Source of the DNA: Sulfurospirillum diekertiae
GTDB lineage: Bacteria > Campylobacterota > Campylobacteria > Campylobacterales > Sulfurospirillaceae
Reading direction: 5' to 3'
Length of the DNA stretch: 64,000 bases
Assembly: GCF_011769985.2 (NCBI RefSeq)
Contig: NZ_CP039734.2
Span: 1,178,001 to 1,242,000 of the forward strand
Positions 54,124 through 62,151 of the stretch are shown piece by piece. Position numbers and translations under genes: made by a program. The notes beneath the pieces are model-generated. The model saw nothing but the letters and a program-made list of their open reading frames with translations. It had not been told where the DNA came from and searched no databases. The stretch's first letter is position 1. Each line of letters opens with the position of its first letter.

Positions 54124-55359
54124 CGATTCTGATAGCTTAAAAAATTCAATCATCATATTTTGCACACTTTCCCTAATATACGGCACTTGAATCAGGTTTT
54201 TATCACTCGTTAACCCATCTTTTAAAATAGCTCTACCTTTATTAAAATCTGCAACTTTCGTCTTGGTAATCAATTGAATATCTTCCTGTGTACCTATTGT
54301 GTTGTTCATATTAAAATCACTATCTGTTTTCATAAGCACTTTTGATTGAATATTAGTAAGCACATTCGTGGGAATATTCGTACTATCGATTTTTTGCGCA
54401 AATAACAGCAAAATGATTTTTGCGGCTCTTCCTTTTTGAAAAATATCTATCATATTCGCAAAAATTGAATCTTTGATTTTTTTATCATGATATGTGCCAA
54501 TAGTGCCTACTTCATCTATAATCACAAAGATAGGCTTACCATCGTAAACTAATAAATTTTTTTGCTTCATGTGTTGAAATCGGTTATTCATAAGCTCTTT
54601 TAGCTCATGAAATATTGTATCAACTTCTTCAACATTATCAATAAATTTGATATAAGAAAGCCCGTTATATCGAGAAAGTTCAGGAGCTTTAAGGTCAATC
54701 ATAATGATAAAATCAAGAAGTTTTTCATTATATAGAAGTGAAAATATGAGTAAATTCATAAAGTTGGATTTTCCACTTCCGCTTTCACCCACCGTTATCA
54801 TATGTGTTTGGGCTTGTATTGGCAAATAGTATTTCCCATCTTTGAAAAACCCATAAAATATATGCTCTTTTTTGAGGTGAAATAATGGTGATTCTGTCTC
54901 AATATTCTTATGAAGTGTGTAAAATTTTAGAACCACATATTTATGTTTATACGGCTTTATATCCACTTCTACTGGTTTATCATGTATCCCTAAATAATGC
55001 ACAATTTCATTTAATCTATTGATTTGATACTCTTCACAGTTGATAGCACTTCTATTATAAAAATAGGCTGTTTTCGTTTTTTTATCAAACTTTACAAACT
55101 GATCTAAAAATACTTTATTATTTCTTGCATCATTTGTTGATCTTGAGATTAATTTAAGTGCATATGGCATAGTGATAAATTGCCAGTATTTCGTATAAAA
55201 ATAGATTCGCTCAGCTAATAAAAAACAGCCTATTGTAATTGTTAAAGAATCTAATGATGCAAAATTAAAGACACTGTTTTGAATTGACACATACAATAGG
55301 AGGAGCAAAAAGCCCCTCCATAAAGTATCATAGATAAATAATCTCATGCCCTCGATCAT
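54118..55359 (-). CDS. FtsK/HerA-like DNA-translocating ATPase
   Basis: A 413-residue P-loop ATPase with an N-terminal hydrophobic region (about residues 12-60) that should anchor it in the inner membrane. Walker A is TVGESGSGKSNFMN and Walker B is PIFVIIDEVGTIG; DLKAPELSRYNGLSYI is typical of the FtsK/SpoIIIE group. It has no gamma DNA-reading domain. Such proteins act as coupling proteins of rolling-circle integrative elements (TcpA or ConQ type); the related Zot-type ATPases assemble filamentous phage. Here it is the last gene of the rep operon, overlapping the preceding gene by 4 nt. Confidence 0.8.
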   Translation of the reverse strand: MIEGMRLFIYDTLWRGFLLLLLYVSIQNSVFNFASLDSLTITIGCFLLAERIYFYTKYWQFITMPYALKLISRSTNDARNNKVFLDQFVKFDKKTKTAYFYNRSAINCEEYQINRLNEIVHYLGIHDKPVEVDIKPYKHKYVVLKFYTLHKNIETESPLFHLKKEHIFYGFFKDGKYYLPIQAQTHMITVGESGSGKSNFMNLLIFSLLYNEKLLDFIIMIDLKAPELSRYNGLSYIKFIDNVEEVDTIFHELKELMNNRFQHMKQKNLLVYDGKPIFVIIDEVGTIGTYHDKKIKDSIFANMIDIFQKGRAAKIILLLFAQKIDSTNIPTNVLTNIQSKVLMKTDSDFNMNNTIGTQEDIQLITKTKVADFNKGRAILKDGLTSDKNLIQVPYIRESVQNMMIEFFKLSESK

Positions 55360-55622
55360 TTTCTAATCTCATTTTTTTTCATCGCATCGCATTGTGTAAA
55401 ATAGATTGTGTTATTGACACACGCAATTACAATAGGAACAGAGACAAATTCATCTTTTTTGAGCTGAATAATGTCTGCTTCTTGTGTGATTTTTACTTTG
55501 ATAATTTCCATTCCTTTCGCTTCACTTTCCATTAAAAATTGAGCATATACTGTTTTTTTACCCTCGTATGTTTTTTCGGTAATTGCCATTAATTTGCCAT
55601 TAATTAAAATTTTAGTTTGCAT
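55356..55622 (-). CDS. Small protein, possible ssDNA-binding protein of the element
   Basis: An 88-residue protein lying between the replication protein and the FtsK-like ATPase. The text is beta-rich (TKILINGKLMAITEKTYEGK and VSVPIVIACVNNTIYFTQ), and the size and place match the small ssDNA-binding proteins (gene V type) of filamentous phages and rolling-circle elements. That is inference from size, predicted strands and order, not from a motif. It overlaps the ATPase gene by 4 nt and starts 23 nt after the rep gene. Confidence 0.5.
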   Translation of the reverse strand: MQTKILINGKLMAITEKTYEGKKTVYAQFLMESEAKGMEIIKVKITQEADIIQLKKDEFVSVPIVIACVNNTIYFTQCDAMKKNEIRK

Positions 55623-55645
55623 TGTTTTGTCCTTATTTTTATTAT

Positions 55646-56767
55646 TTACACTGCTGATACAGTGACATATAGGCTCTTTGAATAGAGCAACTTATTTCTA
55701 TACTTAATGGTGAGTTCTCTTACCCGATAAGAGAGATTTTGAGTGGATGGGGAGCGGATTCGATTGATTTTAAGTTCAATTTTAAACAGTGAATTCGCAT
55801 CACCAAAAGTTTCTCGGTTGATAGATGTTCTTTTGAGATCAAGACGTTTTATTTGTTTTTTAATAAAGGTATTTTCTTGCAAATAAATGTAATACGGAAT
55901 GTTTTTTTCTTTGATTATCGGGTCAATAATTGCCTTAATGTCAGGGGTAATTGAGTAGTAAATTTTTTTGTATAAGAACTGTGTTAACCCTAAATTACTG
56001 CTGGTAACGATACGAATTTTGTGATGTTTTTTCCATCCATCTAGTGATCGTATCGCAAAGTAATCTTTTGAATCACTCAAATTTTTAGTGATATATTTTA
56101 AAAGGTAACGAGTAGCACTATTCACATTATCGCGAAATCTACACTCTTCAAAATCCACTTGATTTAATGCGTACTCTGCAATAACTCTTTGATATACCGC
56201 TTTTACATCATCTATATACTTCACAGGAAAGAAACAAAGATAGTGCAAGTGTGGAATCATTGTTGAATGTGGTTCAAAAACCTTGACATATAAGAATTCA
56301 TCTTTAACATAATTTTTAATTCTCTTGTAAAATGTTCGAATCAAATTATTTAAAAATACACACCCATCATCTATTGCATCATGTAAAGTATTAAATATAA
56401 ATTGTTCATTTGTGGCGACATATAATCGTTCGCCATTTTTTCCTTTACGTGATTTGAAAGGATGAAATGGAGAGGGTAACGTGAATGTAAGGAAAACACT
56501 TGCATATTCTAATTCTTGCGCTGTATGTTCAATGGCTAAGGATTTTTGTTCGATTAGTTTGCAGTATTTTTTATATTCTGCTTCGAAATCATAATTCAAT
56601 TTTAACAATTCGCCTGTTTTTGTATTACAAAGATTGAGACGAGATAGATATGATTTTTGTTTCTTCTCTTTTACCGTGCTTATCTCATAATAATTTTTAA
56701 GATTGCCCTGCAACTCTTTATAAAGTTCTGTATTTTGTAGCTTCTTTGTTGCATGAATTGATTTCAT
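55646..56767 (-). CDS. Probable rolling-circle replication initiator (HUH-type)
   Basis: A 373-residue protein. The segment PHSTMIPHLHYLCFFP contains an HxH flanked by hydrophobics, the pattern of the HUH metal site. About 60 residues later ATRYLLKYITKN provides a Tyr with a Lys three and seven residues on, fitting the catalytic-Tyr motif. The overall plan resembles gpA-like or phage replication endonucleases that nick the plus-strand origin. It leads the three-gene minus-strand operon with a small protein and the FtsK-like ATPase. A small inverted repeat lies 13 nt upstream of its start. Confidence 0.65.
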   Translation of the reverse strand: MKSIHATKKLQNTELYKELQGNLKNYYEISTVKEKKQKSYLSRLNLCNTKTGELLKLNYDFEAEYKKYCKLIEQKSLAIEHTAQELEYASVFLTFTLPSPFHPFKSRKGKNGERLYVATNEQFIFNTLHDAIDDGCVFLNNLIRTFYKRIKNYVKDEFLYVKVFEPHSTMIPHLHYLCFFPVKYIDDVKAVYQRVIAEYALNQVDFEECRFRDNVNSATRYLLKYITKNLSDSKDYFAIRSLDGWKKHHKIRIVTSSNLGLTQFLYKKIYYSITPDIKAIIDPIIKEKNIPYYIYLQENTFIKKQIKRLDLKRTSINRETFGDANSLFKIELKINRIRSPSTQNLSYRVRELTIKYRNKLLYSKSLYVTVSAV

Positions 56768-56779
56768 TTTTTCCTCGTG

Positions 56780-56798
56780 GTTTTGGTTTGCAAAACCT
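56780..56798. repeat. Inverted repeat upstream of the replication gene
   Basis: GGTTTTG and CAAAACC (7-bp arms) are separated by GTTTG, just upstream of the rep start at 56767. It could be the nick site or origin hairpin of rolling-circle replication, or an autoregulatory site. No direct evidence. Confidence 0.35.
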
Positions 56799-56920
56799 AA
56801 AAGGAGATATTTCTATATTAGTTATAGGAACCAAATTCAAAAAAAGTTTGTTAAATTGTGTATTTCAATGAAATATCAAAAATAAAGTGATGTTTTCATA
56901 TAATTTTGAGTTTTTATAAT

Positions 56921-57835
56921 AGACATCTTGCAAAACTCAAATAAAAGGCACTAAAAATGCTTGGCAAGAGGCATGAAAAAATATGAACAAATGCAAAAGC
57001 ATAAACCCAAAGATTTTAAGCGCCATATTGGCGTTAATGAAGAGACATTTAACGCAATGATAGAGGTGTTTAGGCAATACGATGAGAATCGTAAAAAAGG
57101 ATTAGGTGTAGGAGGGAGGAGATCTCTTTCACCAGAAAATAAAGTACTTTTGATGCTTGGCTATTATCGTGAGTATCGCACCCTTGAACATATTGGATTT
57201 GATTATGGTGTGAGTGAATCAACGGCTTCAAGGATTGTATGTGAAGTAGAAGAAGTTTGATTAAGTCTGGTAGATTTTCATTGCCAAGCAAGAGAGAACT
57301 CTATAAAAGTGATGTTGCCCTCTCTTTTGTTGTCATTGATGCGACAGAAACGCCTTGTCAAAGACCCAAAAAAAGCAAAGAGAGTACTACTCAGGTAAGC
57401 AAAAGCGTCATACCCTTAAAGGACAGATTGTGATTGATAAAGAGGAGAGGATTATGTGTGTGCATACCGCTAAAGGTACGACACATGATTTTAGACTGTT
57501 TCAAGAATCTAATCTCCCCTTGATGCCCAAGACCTGTGTTTATGTTGATTTGGGATATCTGGGTATTGCCAAAGAACATAGCCATTGTCAAATTCCCCAT
57601 AAAGCCTCCAAACTTCATCCTTTGAGTGAGGAGCAAAAAGAGGAAAACAGACAAAAAGCAAGTGCTAGAATATGTGTTGAACATGTGAATGCTAAAATCA
57701 AAACATTTCAGATACTCACCCAAAAATACAGAAACAGAAGAAAACGATTCAATCTACGCTTTAATTTGATATGTGGATTAATCAACTTTGACCGTGGTTT
57801 TGCTGTGGAATACAAATGAGTTTTGCAAGATGTCT
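56921..57835 (+). mobile_element. IS5-like insertion sequence with perfect 19-bp terminal repeats
   Basis: The element is 915 bp with exact terminal inverted repeats: AGACATCTTGCAAAACTCA at 56921-56939 and its reverse complement at 57817-57835. AAT flanks it on both sides, a possible 3-bp target duplication as in ISL2-like members of the IS5 family. It carries one transposase gene split by two frameshifts. It lies between the rep gene and a frameshifted gene inside the larger element, so it arrived after or with the element. Confidence 0.85.
56961..57819 (+). pseudogene. IS5-family DDE transposase, interrupted by two -1 frameshifts
   Basis: The N-terminal part (56961-57260) has the helix-turn-helix text TLEHIGFDYGVSESTASRIV. 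The middle part, in another frame, continues at about 57257 with LIKSGRFSLPSKREL and the first catalytic Asp in VVIDATETPCQRPKK. The C-terminal part, in a third frame (from about 57355), has KRHTLKGQIVIDKEE, YVDLGYLGIAKEH and RICVEHVNAKIKTF. The second break is at a run of seven A (57368-57374), a classic -1 slippery site. The first break has no such run. Either the gene is dead, or one break is programmed and the other is a mutation. Confidence 0.8.
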
Positions 57836-57864
57836 AATAAATAAAACCAATTCAAAGGGAAAAA

Positions 57865-58481
57865 ATGAGGGGCTTACTGTCGTTTTTGGTTTTTGCAAGT
57901 AGCTTATGTGCTACTGAGATTGTGGTAGATGGAAAATATTCATCACTATTGGGAAATCCATATAAGGCTAAATTAGAAGTAAAATCTTCAGATATGAGCA
58001 TTATCAGTGGTTCTTCAAAAGTTATCAATGCTGTTGTTAATACAGGTAAAACAGATTTTGGTTCAATGTATCGCCAACCAGAATTTACAATCGATGCTTC
58101 TGCTTGTAATAAAGTGTTAAAAAGCTTTTTATCAGAAGATTACAAAATTGTTGATGGTGTTCAAAATACCGCTTCTCTTGTGAACTAGAATCTGTAAAAG
58201 TAAATCTAACGTATGCGTTCAATAATGATTCGCATTTAAACGTTATTTCTAATGTTGAAGTTGAAACTGGTATTGTTGTTAAAATCATCAAAGATGGTGT
58301 TGTAAAAGAGATGAGAGCAAGTGATAAACTTGACCAAGCTCTAGGACGAGATGGCAAAAATTACATGAACTCAATTAGATCAGATGCAAAATTAGACAGT
58401 AAATCCGCAGAAGAAAATGTTCAAATGATTTTAGAAAATTCTATTTACAGAATGTTAAACAATATGAAAGGTCAAAAATGA
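57865..58481 (+). pseudogene. Secreted protein gene with a frameshift, function unknown
   Basis: The first frame (57865-58188) encodes a 107-residue product with a signal peptide (GLLSFLVFASSLCA) and Lys/Ser-rich text. A second frame, offset by one base, takes over near 58185 and runs to TGA 58481 (SVKVNLTYAFNNDSHLNVIS, then VVKEMRASDKLDQALGRDG), ending with an ATGA overlap with the lipoprotein gene. The good fit at the 3' end and the continuing coding character point to a single indel near 58180 in one original gene of about 200 codons. The family is unknown. A sequencing error is possible. Confidence 0.65.
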
Positions 58482-59065
58482 AAAACGTAGTTATTTTTTT
58501 ATTGGCTTTTCTGCCAATTATATTTAGTGGCTGTGCAAAACATTATGCTTTTAACGAAGAAAATATTGGGTTGCAAAAAAATGATTTTTATTCCAAAGTT
58601 GAGAATCAAAATGTTTGTGTTGTTGAAAGTAGTAAGGTAATTACAAGAACTCCTAGAGATATGGCTTTACTCGCATCACAAACTATGGATTTAGATGTGA
58701 ATAATGTGGCTTCGGGTGTTGCTAAAAAGAATTTTGAGCAATATTTCAAAACTGTGAAAATGATTAAAAATCAAAATGAATGTAGCAATGGATTAGTTGT
58801 TTACCCAGATGTAAAAGATTATCATTTTTTATTTGAAGCTGGTACTGGAGCAGGATTTATAAAATATGATATGACAATTAATGTTTATTTAAATAATAAA
58901 TTAATTTTAAATAAACAGTATCAAGTTGAAGATACTGATCATATAGTTTTTCGTCTTGGTGCTGGATTTAAAAAACATAGTGATTGGATAGATGAGTTAT
59001 ATCACAAATCTCTATTCAATCTTTTTGAAACTCAAATCAAACAAGACATTATTAACGCTTTATAA
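58478..59065 (+). CDS. Putative lipoprotein of the mobile element
   Basis: A 195-residue protein with a lipoprotein signal (VVIFLLAFLPIIFSGC, lipidated Cys19). The mature part has mixed alpha/beta text (VCVVESSKVITRTPRDMALLASQ, then YDMTINVYLNNKLILNKQYQ) without a domain I recognise. It overlaps the upstream frameshifted gene by 4 nt, so the two formed an operon of envelope proteins. A hairpin with a T7 run follows directly. Confidence 0.65.
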   Translation: MKNVVIFLLAFLPIIFSGCAKHYAFNEENIGLQKNDFYSKVENQNVCVVESSKVITRTPRDMALLASQTMDLDVNNVASGVAKKNFEQYFKTVKMIKNQNECSNGLVVYPDVKDYHFLFEAGTGAGFIKYDMTINVYLNNKLILNKQYQVEDTDHIVFRLGAGFKKHSDWIDELYHKSLFNLFETQIKQDIINAL

Positions 59066-59098
59066 GAAGTTCCTTGCAAGAGCTTCTTGAGTTTTTTT
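59064..59098 (+). terminator. Rho-independent terminator after the lipoprotein gene
   Basis: AAGAAG (59064-59069) pairs with CTTCTT (59083-59088) around a 13-nt loop that itself contains the palindrome CTTGCAAG. GAG and seven T (59092-59098) follow. Confidence 0.5.
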
Positions 59099-59382
59099 GA
59101 AGATACTTTTAATTTTTCATCATCTTGAAGATCAACATATGGAGTAAATGCAGATGCTGCAATGTTCGCAGCATCTAGAACAAGAGGTTTTTTCAAACAA
59201 GAATTGACACAATCAATGATTTCAAAAGAGGTAAATGGAATTCAAGATGAACATTTGGAAAACTTCAATCAGATCTCAATTCTTACTTGTTGGTATATTT
59301 ATTTTATTTTAAGCTATTTTGCGCTATGTTTTCATCCTTGAAATGAAAATTTCAAGAGATTTTTTTATGAAGGAGCATTAAA
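59099..59382. other. Non-coding stretch inside the mobile element
   Basis: The 540-nt gap between the lipoprotein gene (ends 59065) and the small HTH gene (starts 59606) contains no long open frame. From 59099 to 59382 I see AT-rich sequence with several stops in every frame, and fragments that look like decayed coding sequence (for example near 59130-59230), but nothing that can be named. The small gene at 59383 occupies part of the rest. Confidence 0.4.
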
Positions 59383-59490
59383 ATGATTTTAACTGTTAAT
59401 TTTAATGCATCTTTCTATGCTGCTTATACACATCATAAAGCGGCTCATCATGGTAAAAAAAACGTTAACTTGAAGGATCTTTTTAAATAA
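59383..59490 (+). CDS. 35-residue small protein with an ideal ribosome binding site
   Basis: ATG 59383 to TAA 59490 encodes 35 residues beginning MILTVNFNASFYAAYTHHK and rich in His and Lys towards the end (AAHHGKKNVNLKDLF). AAGGAG at 59370-59375 with 7-nt spacing is one of the best ribosome binding sites in the element, so translation is likely. No signal peptide or membrane helix is visible. No family is recognised. It precedes the HTH gene by 115 nt. Confidence 0.5.
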   Translation: MILTVNFNASFYAAYTHHKAAHHGKKNVNLKDLFK

Positions 59491-59605
59491 AGAGATTTTA
59501 AAGTAAACCCTTTTTATCAGGTACGTAATGGCAGACATTATATACCTATGATGAGTTGAAGAACACAGTTCTTCCTATTTTTTTCATAAAAATAGAAAAG
59601 GATTT

Positions 59606-59821
59606 ATGATGAGCTATTTTGAACTACTATACGCCAAATACAACAAAATGATTTTAACAAAAGATGAAATTGCCCTAGAATTAGGCATTTCAATAAAAAC
59701 ACTAGAAAGACGTTTGTTTGACAACGAACCTATAAAATTCTTCAAAACCTCTCAAAAACTACAATTCCCTTTAAAAGCATTTGCTGAATATTTGGAGGCT
59801 GTAGATGAATTATGTGCATAA
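59606..59821 (+). CDS. Small helix-turn-helix protein, possible excisionase or regulator
   Basis: A 71-residue protein with a MerR/excisionase-like helix-turn-helix (LTKDEIALELGISIKTLERRL) followed by a wing-like segment (EPIKFFKTSQKLQFPLKAFAEYLE). Size and place near the integrase suggest an Xis or AlpA-type factor, but this is inference. Start ATG 59606 or 59609 follows AAAGGATTT. It is followed after 44 nt by a Lys-rich protein gene on the same strand. Confidence 0.65.
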   Translation: MMSYFELLYAKYNKMILTKDEIALELGISIKTLERRLFDNEPIKFFKTSQKLQFPLKAFAEYLEAVDELCA

Positions 59822-59865
59822 TTTAAAAACTCACTCTTATAAAACAAAATATAGGAGCGTGACCA

Positions 59866-60468
59866 ATGGCTAAAAAACCAATTATTAATTTCTCAAAGTT
59901 AAACATCAGTATAAATGATGATAAAGCTTTTAAAAATCTCGAAAAGTTAACAAAAGGATTAAGCAAATTTATATTAATGACAGAAAAATTTCAAGGATCT
60001 GCTTATACATTTAAACCAGATTTTTTTAAAAATGAGAGCTTCAATTTTTCAGATATTGAAATTTCTGAAAGCTTTAAAATTAAAATCTTTTTTATTATTG
60101 ATGGTTTCCCAAAAGTTTGGATTAATGGTAGAAATATGTATGTTCCATCCATCAACAAAGGTCTTGTTTTAAAAATACTTAACAAAAAAACTGGTGAATG
60201 GAAAGAAAAAAACAGCAATATCACAACAGCAAGAAGATTAGAAGAAGAAGTTTTAACCTTTTTAAAAAATACAGCAGAACCAAGAGCAGAAATAAAAGAA
60301 CAAAAAGAAATTCTAGAAGCTTACAAAAAAGCTGAAAAAGCGTATAAAAAATCTGAATTAGAAGCAAGGAAAGCTGAAAAAGAAGAAATTCTAAGACAAA
60401 ATAAAATGAAAAAATTGTCTCGATCTGCTCTCAAATCTGCTGAAACTATTCCGCTCAATTTTTTCTAA
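59866..60468 (+). CDS. Lys-rich protein of unknown function beside the integrase
   Basis: A 200-residue protein. The first 120 residues look alpha/beta (KIKIFFIIDGFPKVWINGRN, then MYVPSINKGLVLKILNKKTGEW). Residues about 140-185 are a Lys/Glu-rich helix with coiled-coil character (EAYKKAEKAYKKSELEARKA). It is convergent with the integrase gene across 62 nt that includes a hairpin terminator. ATG 59866 follows TAGGAGCGTGACCA. I do not recognise it; DNA binding is plausible from charge but not shown. Confidence 0.6.
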   Translation: MAKKPIINFSKLNISINDDKAFKNLEKLTKGLSKFILMTEKFQGSAYTFKPDFFKNESFNFSDIEISESFKIKIFFIIDGFPKVWINGRNMYVPSINKGLVLKILNKKTGEWKEKNSNITTARRLEEEVLTFLKNTAEPRAEIKEQKEILEAYKKAEKAYKKSELEARKAEKEEILRQNKMKKLSRSALKSAETIPLNFF

Positions 60469-60472
60469 AAAC

Positions 60473-60492
60473 AGCCCCTTTTTATAGGGGCT
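60473..60492. terminator. Hairpin terminator between convergent genes
   Basis: AGCCCC (60473-60478) pairs with GGGGCT (60487-60492) around an 8-nt loop. It lies between the Lys-rich protein gene and the end of the integrase gene. The following T tract is short on the plus strand. Confidence 0.55.
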
Positions 60493-60530
60493 CAAATCAA
60501 TTTTCTCACTAAAAAATAAAATAACCACTC

Positions 60531-61781
60531 TCAATCAATCTTAAAGCCATTGTGAAGAGATCCTAGAGCTCCTTTTGATAAAGCATCAATATAATTAGCT
60601 GATTTTTCAAGATCATGAGTTACATAAATTGAGGAAGTAGTGTTGACAGAAGAGTGATTTAAACATCTTGAAACTTCATAAATCGGCATTTTGAATTCAT
60701 TTATATTTATCGAAGCAAAAGAGTGTCTCAAGGTATAAGGAACAACAGAACGTTCTCTTTGAATCTTATTACCGTATTGATCAAAATTGAAAAGTTGATT
60801 TAAAACCCTAGAAATCGAAGCTGGAAATTTTGAAAGCGCTTTATCTGTTGTCTCATGGAAAAATAGATAATCATTTTGATTTCTGATTCGACCGTCCAGA
60901 TATTCGTTCACTGCTCGTTGACACTCTTCATTAAAAATGCTTTCATAATACATTTTTCTTTTGAAATCAAAAAGATTAATGCGATTGGTAGAAAAATAAA
61001 GATCTTTTATCCTTAATTTGATAACAGAATCAGGTCTTGCGCCTGTTAAAAGACAAATGAGGCAAATAACATAATCTCTTTTATTCTTCTTTTGTTTCAA
61101 CACTTCAAAAAGTGTATTACATTCGTGAAGAGTTAAATATCGTGTTCTCGGTTTAAATTCCTTTTTCAAAGGAATCAGCTTCTTATCTATTTTAAGAAAA
61201 GGGTTTTCACTCTTTGGATAATTAAAATGTTTAGTAACTGTCAGCATAATGTCAATGTTTAGTTTCATTGATTTGGGCATATAAGCTTCACCATTATTCT
61301 TTTTTGCGGTCAAGATTACTTTATCAATAACTTCAGGAGTAATTCGAGAGAGTGGAAAGTTAATATACTTCTTAAAATTTTCATTGTTGAGCCAGAAATT
61401 TAGCCTGTTCCTATCTTTTCTTAAATTTATAGCTGTTTTATATCTTTTGTTCTTAACATCAACATCTTTTTCCTTAGAAACTTCGACATCTTTATCTGCA
61501 AGATATTTTTCACACATAACTTTTAAAGATGTTATCTTGTTTTTTCTTGCGATTTCAAGTTCGTCTTTAGAGGTTGCACTTCTGAAATTACGGGCTATGT
61601 CATATTTAATATTTCTTAAAATTTCAGCTGCTTTTGATTCGGTCATTCCACTTGATTTTCGACCAACATTTTCTTGCTTAACATTTTTACCAAGCTTGTA
61701 TTTTATGATGTAAGAAATATCATCATTTTTTAGTTTTTGGTAATAAACACTAGGCGTCTTTGTTTTGATAAGTTCAGCCAT
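60531..61781 (-). CDS. Tyrosine recombinase/integrase of the mobile element
   Basis: A 416-residue phage-type integrase. After an N-terminal arm-binding region and a core-binding domain (about 110-210), the catalytic domain shows the first Arg in LLTGARPDSVIKLRIKDLYF, the second Arg box as YTLRHSFASI (Tyr instead of the common His before LRH), and LNHSSVNTTSSIYV with the late His and the nucleophilic Tyr. It lies 185 nt from the intact tRNA-Gly end, reading away from it. Tandem arm-type repeats lie in the gap. It should catalyse integration and excision between the 24-bp repeats. Confidence 0.9.
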   Translation of the reverse strand: MAELIKTKTPSVYYQKLKNDDISYIIKYKLGKNVKQENVGRKSSGMTESKAAEILRNIKYDIARNFRSATSKDELEIARKNKITSLKVMCEKYLADKDVEVSKEKDVDVKNKRYKTAINLRKDRNRLNFWLNNENFKKYINFPLSRITPEVIDKVILTAKKNNGEAYMPKSMKLNIDIMLTVTKHFNYPKSENPFLKIDKKLIPLKKEFKPRTRYLTLHECNTLFEVLKQKKNKRDYVICLICLLTGARPDSVIKLRIKDLYFSTNRINLFDFKRKMYYESIFNEECQRAVNEYLDGRIRNQNDYLFFHETTDKALSKFPASISRVLNQLFNFDQYGNKIQRERSVVPYTLRHSFASININEFKMPIYEVSRCLNHSSVNTTSSIYVTHDLEKSANYIDALSKGALGSLHNGFKID

Positions 61782-61818
61782 TTGAAAACTCCTTTAAAAA
61801 AAAGAAAGTATATCAAAA

Positions 61819-61843
61819 AAAAGCACAACTAAAAGCACAACCT
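61819..61843. repeat. Tandem arm-type direct repeat, right end
   Basis: AAAAGCACAACT (61819-61830) is followed directly by AAAAGCACAACCT (61831-61843). The pair resembles, in the same orientation, the two AAAACACAACCT copies at the left end. Location between the integrase gene and attR fits arm-type integrase sites. Confidence 0.55.
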
Positions 61844-61965
61844 TTTTGTCTAAAGATGTCTTTAAGTGTCGTTGTTTTGATGAATTCTTAATTGAAAGAT
61901 TATTCCAAGATGCGTTAAAAAACCCTAAAATAGGGATCTCCATTCAATAAAGGACACTTTAAGAA

Positions 61966-62040
61966 TGGAGCGGGTGACGGGAATCGGACCCGCTACTTTC
62001 AGCTTGGGAAGCTAACACTCTACCAATGAGTTACACCCGC
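61966..62040 (-). tRNA. tRNA-Gly (anticodon CCC), carries attR in its 3' end
   Basis: On the minus strand the acceptor stem GCGGGTG pairs with CACCCGC, with discriminator T and an encoded CCA. The D arm is ACTC/GAGT. The anticodon stem TTAGC/GCTGA holds the loop TTCCCAA, giving anticodon CCC (reads GGG). The T arm is GCGGG/CCCGT with loop TCCGATT, so position 55, almost always U, is C. The 24-bp att repeat covers 61966-61989. Total length is 75 nt with CCA. The gene remains intact after integration of the element. Confidence 0.93.
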
Positions 62041-62115
62041 ATTTTAGAGGTGACATTATAGCATATCAAACTGATGTATACTTTTACATGTAAAAATTTT
62101 AGTTTGAAAGTGGAG

Positions 62116-62121
62116 TATAAT
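62116..62121 (+). promoter_or_regulatory. Candidate -10 box of the VIT1-family gene
   Basis: A TATAAT 31 nt before the start codon at 62152, downstream of the tRNA-Gly gene and of a TTTACATGTAAA palindrome at 62083-62094. Confidence 0.5.
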
Positions 62122-62151
62122 GTTTGAGCATTAAATGGCAAAGGAGCTAAA

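Larger units (their letters stand above)
52375..61989. mobile_element. Integrated mobile element in the 3' end of tRNA-Gly(CCC)
   Basis: The element is about 9.6 kb and is bounded by a 24-bp direct repeat (52375-52398 and 61966-61989) that equals the 3' end of the tRNA-Gly gene. A tyrosine recombinase gene lies next to the intact tRNA end, as expected for tRNA-site integration. Cargo: a probable HUH-type replication protein, a possible ssDNA-binding protein, an FtsK-like ATPase, an Hcp-like Sel1 protein, two lipoproteins, a small HTH protein, a Lys-rich protein and an IS5-like element. It lacks visible mating-pair, capsid or coat genes. It could be a mobilizable element, a phage satellite or an inovirus-like remnant. 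Confidence 0.88.

Noticed and set aside
54118..55359. Zonula occludens toxin (Zot) of a filamentous prophage
   Set aside because: The ATPase core reads like FtsK/SpoIIIE (GESGSGKSN, DLKAPELSRY), and no coat or attachment proteins are recognisable next to it.
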